Shown in pieces: positions 61,784 through 64,000 of a stretch of DNA of 64,000 nucleotides; position 1 is the stretch's first letter, and every line of letters starts with the position of its first letter. Made by a program: the position numbers and the translations under genes. The notes below the pieces were generated by a model. It saw nothing but the letters and a program-made list of their open reading frames with translations, did not search any database and was not told the DNA's origin. The stretch is from Exiguobacterium sp. s146 (GTDB taxonomy: Bacteria; Bacillota; Bacilli; Exiguobacteriales; Exiguobacteriaceae): contig NZ_JACSMA010000002.1 in the NCBI RefSeq assembly GCF_018618415.1, positions 248,001 to 312,000 on the forward strand, given 5' to 3'.

Positions 61784-62869
61784 TTACCTCGTTTCTTGTT
61801 CGCGCTCCTTCGCTCGAAGCTGCCCACAAGCCGCATCGATATCCGAACCTTGTTCGCGACGAATCGTCACGTTCACTTTTCGATCTTTGAGCACTTTTTC
61901 AAAGGCAAAAATTTGTTTACGTGGTGTGCGGACGTAGTCGCGCTCGAGCACGTGGTTGACTGGAATCAAGTTGACGTGGCATTTGACGCCTTTCAACAAG
62001 TCAGCGAGTTGATGCGCGTGTTCTTCCGTGTCGTTGACCCCGCCGAATAAACCGTATTCGAACGTGATGCGGCGACCGCTCTTCTCTGTATAGTAGTTGA
62101 CGGCTTCCATCAACTTGTCCAAGTTGTAAGCCCGGTTGATCGGCATGAGGCGTGTCCGAATCTCCGTCGTCGGCGCGTGGAGCGAGATGGCGAAGTTGAT
62201 GCGCATCCCTTCATCGGCAAACTTGTAAATCTTCGGTACGATTCCACTCGTCGACACGGTGATGTGACGTGAACCGATGTTCAAGCCGTCATCGTGGTTG
62301 ACCGTGCGCAAGAAGCGCATCAATTCGTCGTAGTTATCGAACGGTTCGCCGATTCCCATGACGACGACCGAGTCGACCCGCTCTTCGCTCGCGTCGAGCG
62401 CGCGTTGGACGTCGAGGACTTGGGCCGTGATTTCACCGGCCTCTAGGTTACGTTTCAAACCGCCGAGCGTCGAGGCACAGAACGTGCACCCGATGCGGCA
62501 GCCGACTTGCGTCGTGACACAGACCGAGTTTCCGTACTCGTGGCGCATGAGCACCGTCTCGATTGAATAACCGTCTTGAAGCTCGAACAAGAACTTGATT
62601 GTGCCGTCCTTTGATTCTTGACGGACGAGTTCTTTCAACGTCGTCAACTGGAACGCCGCGTCTAATTTCTCGCGGAGCGGTTTTGAGACGTTCGTCATAT
62701 CGTCGAACGAAGTGACACGCTTGACGTACATCCAGTCATATAACTGTTTCGCGCGGAACGATTTTTCTCCTGCCTCGATGAGCCACTGTTCAAGCTCTGA
62801 GTACGTGAGGGAATAGAGTGACGGCTTGGCACCGATTAATGGATTTTTTTCAACTGCTTTTGGATTCAT
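61784..62869 (-). CDS. rlmN: Dual-specificity RNA methyltransferase RlmN
   Basis: RlmN is a radical SAM enzyme that makes m2A2503 in 23S rRNA and m2A37 in some tRNAs. The 361 aa protein has the CxxxCxxC cluster at C124, C128 and C131 ([10 protein letters not shown]), the Gly-rich [19 protein letters not shown] motif, [13 protein letters not shown] and the C-terminal Cys in DAACGQL that carries the methyl group. It starts 2 bp after rsmB with GAGG at 7 nt and is followed by prpC after 8 bp. The order rsmB-rlmN-prpC-prkC is conserved in Bacillales. Confidence 0.97.
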   Translation of the reverse strand: MNPKAVEKNPLIGAKPSLYSLTYSELEQWLIEAGEKSFRAKQLYDWMYVKRVTSFDDMTNVSKPLREKLDAAFQLTTLKELVRQESKDGTIKFLFELQDGYSIETVLMRHEYGNSVCVTTQVGCRIGCTFCASTLGGLKRNLEAGEITAQVLDVQRALDASEERVDSVVVMGIGEPFDNYDELMRFLRTVNHDDGLNIGSRHITVSTSGIVPKIYKFADEGMRINFAISLHAPTTEIRTRLMPINRAYNLDKLMEAVNYYTEKSGRRITFEYGLFGGVNDTEEHAHQLADLLKGVKCHVNLIPVNHVLERDYVRTPRKQIFAFEKVLKDRKVNVTIRREQGSDIDAACGQLRAKEREQETR

Positions 62870-62871
62870 GT

Positions 62872-64000
62872 TTATACCTCTTTCTTGAATGCGGCGATAT
62901 AGAAACCGTCCGTCCCGAACGACGTCGGGAGTAATTTGAGTTCAGCGCGGTCCGATGACACCATCGGGCGCAATACTTGTGGAAGACGGTCTTGGAGTGT
63001 CTCATCCCACGTCAATCCGTTCGACAAAATGTAATCGGCCTGCTGTTCATTCTCAGCCGGATCGATGGTACATGTCGAGTACACTAGCGTACCACCTCGT
63101 TTAAGCAGTGGCAAGACGGCGTCAATGATTTCACGTTGGACTTTCGGCAGTCCAGCGAGGGCGGACTTGTTTTTCGTCCATTTGATATCAGGCTTACGAC
63201 GGATGACACCGAGTCCCGAACATGGGACGTCGAGTAAGATCCGGTCGAAGCTCTCCGGTTCAAATTTGTCCCCGGCCTGACGGGCATCGAGGGCAAGTGC
63301 AGTCACTCCATCGATATGCAGACGCTTCGCTTGACGTTCAATCAGCTTCGCTTTATGCGGGTGTAAGTCGAGCGCGACGAGCGTCCCGCCGTCCATCCGT
63401 TCCGCCGTATGCATCGCTTTCCCACCTGGGGCGGCACACGCGTCGAGCACGCGTTCCATCTTCCCGGCTTGAAGCGCATCGGCGACAATCATCGAGCTCT
63501 CGTCTTGAATCGACAACAAGCCCATATCGATGAACGCCGTCGCATGCACGTTTCCAGATTCGATGATGAGACCGTCCGCTGACAGCTCCGAACGTGTCGC
63601 CACGACATCGACTTCAGCGAGCCGCTCCATCATCTCTTCGACGGTGACGCGCTGGCGGTTCACCCGGACCGTGACCGGCGCCGGCTCATTGTTCAACTTA
63701 CACATCGCCTCGGTCGCTTCGACACCATACGTCTCGACCCATTCGGCGACGAGCCAATCCGGATGGCTATGTTCGATGGCAATCCGTTCGGCGTCCGGCA
63801 ACGTGCTCAAATCCGGGAATCCGTCCCGGATGACGTTGCGCAACACACCGTTGACAAACTTACCAGTGCCCGAGTGGCCCCGTTTTTTCGCAATCTCGAC
63901 CGCCTCATGCAAGACGGCGCGATCCGGGATCTTGTCGAGATAAAACAGTTGATAGACACTCATCCGTAAGAGCGGTAAGACGAATTTGTCCAATTTTTTA
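62872..64000 (-). CDS. rsmB: 16S rRNA m5C967 methyltransferase RsmB (partial, 5' end outside window)
   Basis: RsmB methylates C967 of 16S rRNA. About 376 codons are visible; the frame is open through the right edge of the window, so the N-terminus is missing. An in-frame TTG at 63993 is not the true start, since the NusB-like N-terminal domain is already under way ([33 protein letters not shown]). The Rossmann domain has [36 protein letters not shown], the two Cys sites [17 protein letters not shown] and [16 protein letters not shown]. It is followed by rlmN after 2 bp. Confidence 0.96.
   Translation of the reverse strand, partial: KKLDKFVLPLLRMSVYQLFYLDKIPDRAVLHEAVEIAKKRGHSGTGKFVNGVLRNVIRDGFPDLSTLPDAERIAIEHSHPDWLVAEWVETYGVEATEAMCKLNNEPAPVTVRVNRQRVTVEEMMERLAEVDVVATRSELSADGLIIESGNVHATAFIDMGLLSIQDESSMIVADALQAGKMERVLDACAAPGGKAMHTAERMDGGTLVALDLHPHKAKLIERQAKRLHIDGVTALALDARQAGDKFEPESFDRILLDVPCSGLGVIRRKPDIKWTKNKSALAGLPKVQREIIDAVLPLLKRGGTLVYSTCTIDPAENEQQADYILSNGLTWDETLQDRLPQVLRPMVSSDRAELKLLPTSFGTDGFYIAAFKKEV

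Overview
The window looks like a chromosomal segment of a motile, aerobic Bacillales bacterium. Gene order closely follows the Bacillus subtilis block prpC-prkC ... smc-ftsY-ffh ... codY-fla/che, and the proteins read as a slightly GC-rich relative, most like Exiguobacterium. That genus call is inferred from protein similarity and overall feel; no 16S or other marker lies in the window. Almost everything is on the minus strand, so transcription runs from high to low coordinates. Only two genes are on the plus strand: a DUF1128 gene (45220-45414) and rpmB (55895-56083).

Right to left, in the direction of transcription: rsmB (cut by the window end), rlmN, prpC, prkC, rsgA and rpe cover rRNA modification, Ser/Thr phosphosignalling, ribosome assembly and the pentose phosphate pathway. 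A TPP riboswitch with a terminator precedes thiT-thiN. rpmB and asp23-fakA are divergent. sdaAB-sdaAA-recG follow, then fapR-plsX-fabD-fabG-acpP behind a FapR operator. rnc is separated from smc-ftsY by the plus-strand DUF1128 gene. Next come ylxM-ffh, rpsP, rimM-trmD, rplS with a candidate L19 leader, lepB, rbgA, rnhB and the ylqG-ylqH pair. The sucC-sucD promoter carries a cre site. dprA, topA, trmFO and xerC-hslV-hslU-codY complete the housekeeping part.

From 22647 down to the left edge is one fla/che operon of about 29 genes, from flgB to cheD. It covers basal body rod, MS ring, C ring, ATPase, hook, export gate, SRP-like placement GTPases and CheA/CheW/CheC/CheD/CheY. Most junctions overlap or are spaced by under 25 bp. 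cheB, which sits between flhG and cheA in B. subtilis, is absent here.

I found no mobile elements, CRISPR arrays, tRNA or rRNA genes and no clearly new system. No gene-free stretch exceeds 300 bp; the longest is the 273 bp between codY and flgB. The points most worth a second look are regulatory and comparative: a near-consensus CodY box at the promoter of codY's own operon, a cre site overlapping the sucCD promoter, the FliK-like/FlhB-like pair YlqG-YlqH, the HslV N-terminus that lacks the serine of B. subtilis ClpQ, and the absence of cheB and khpA from their usual positions.
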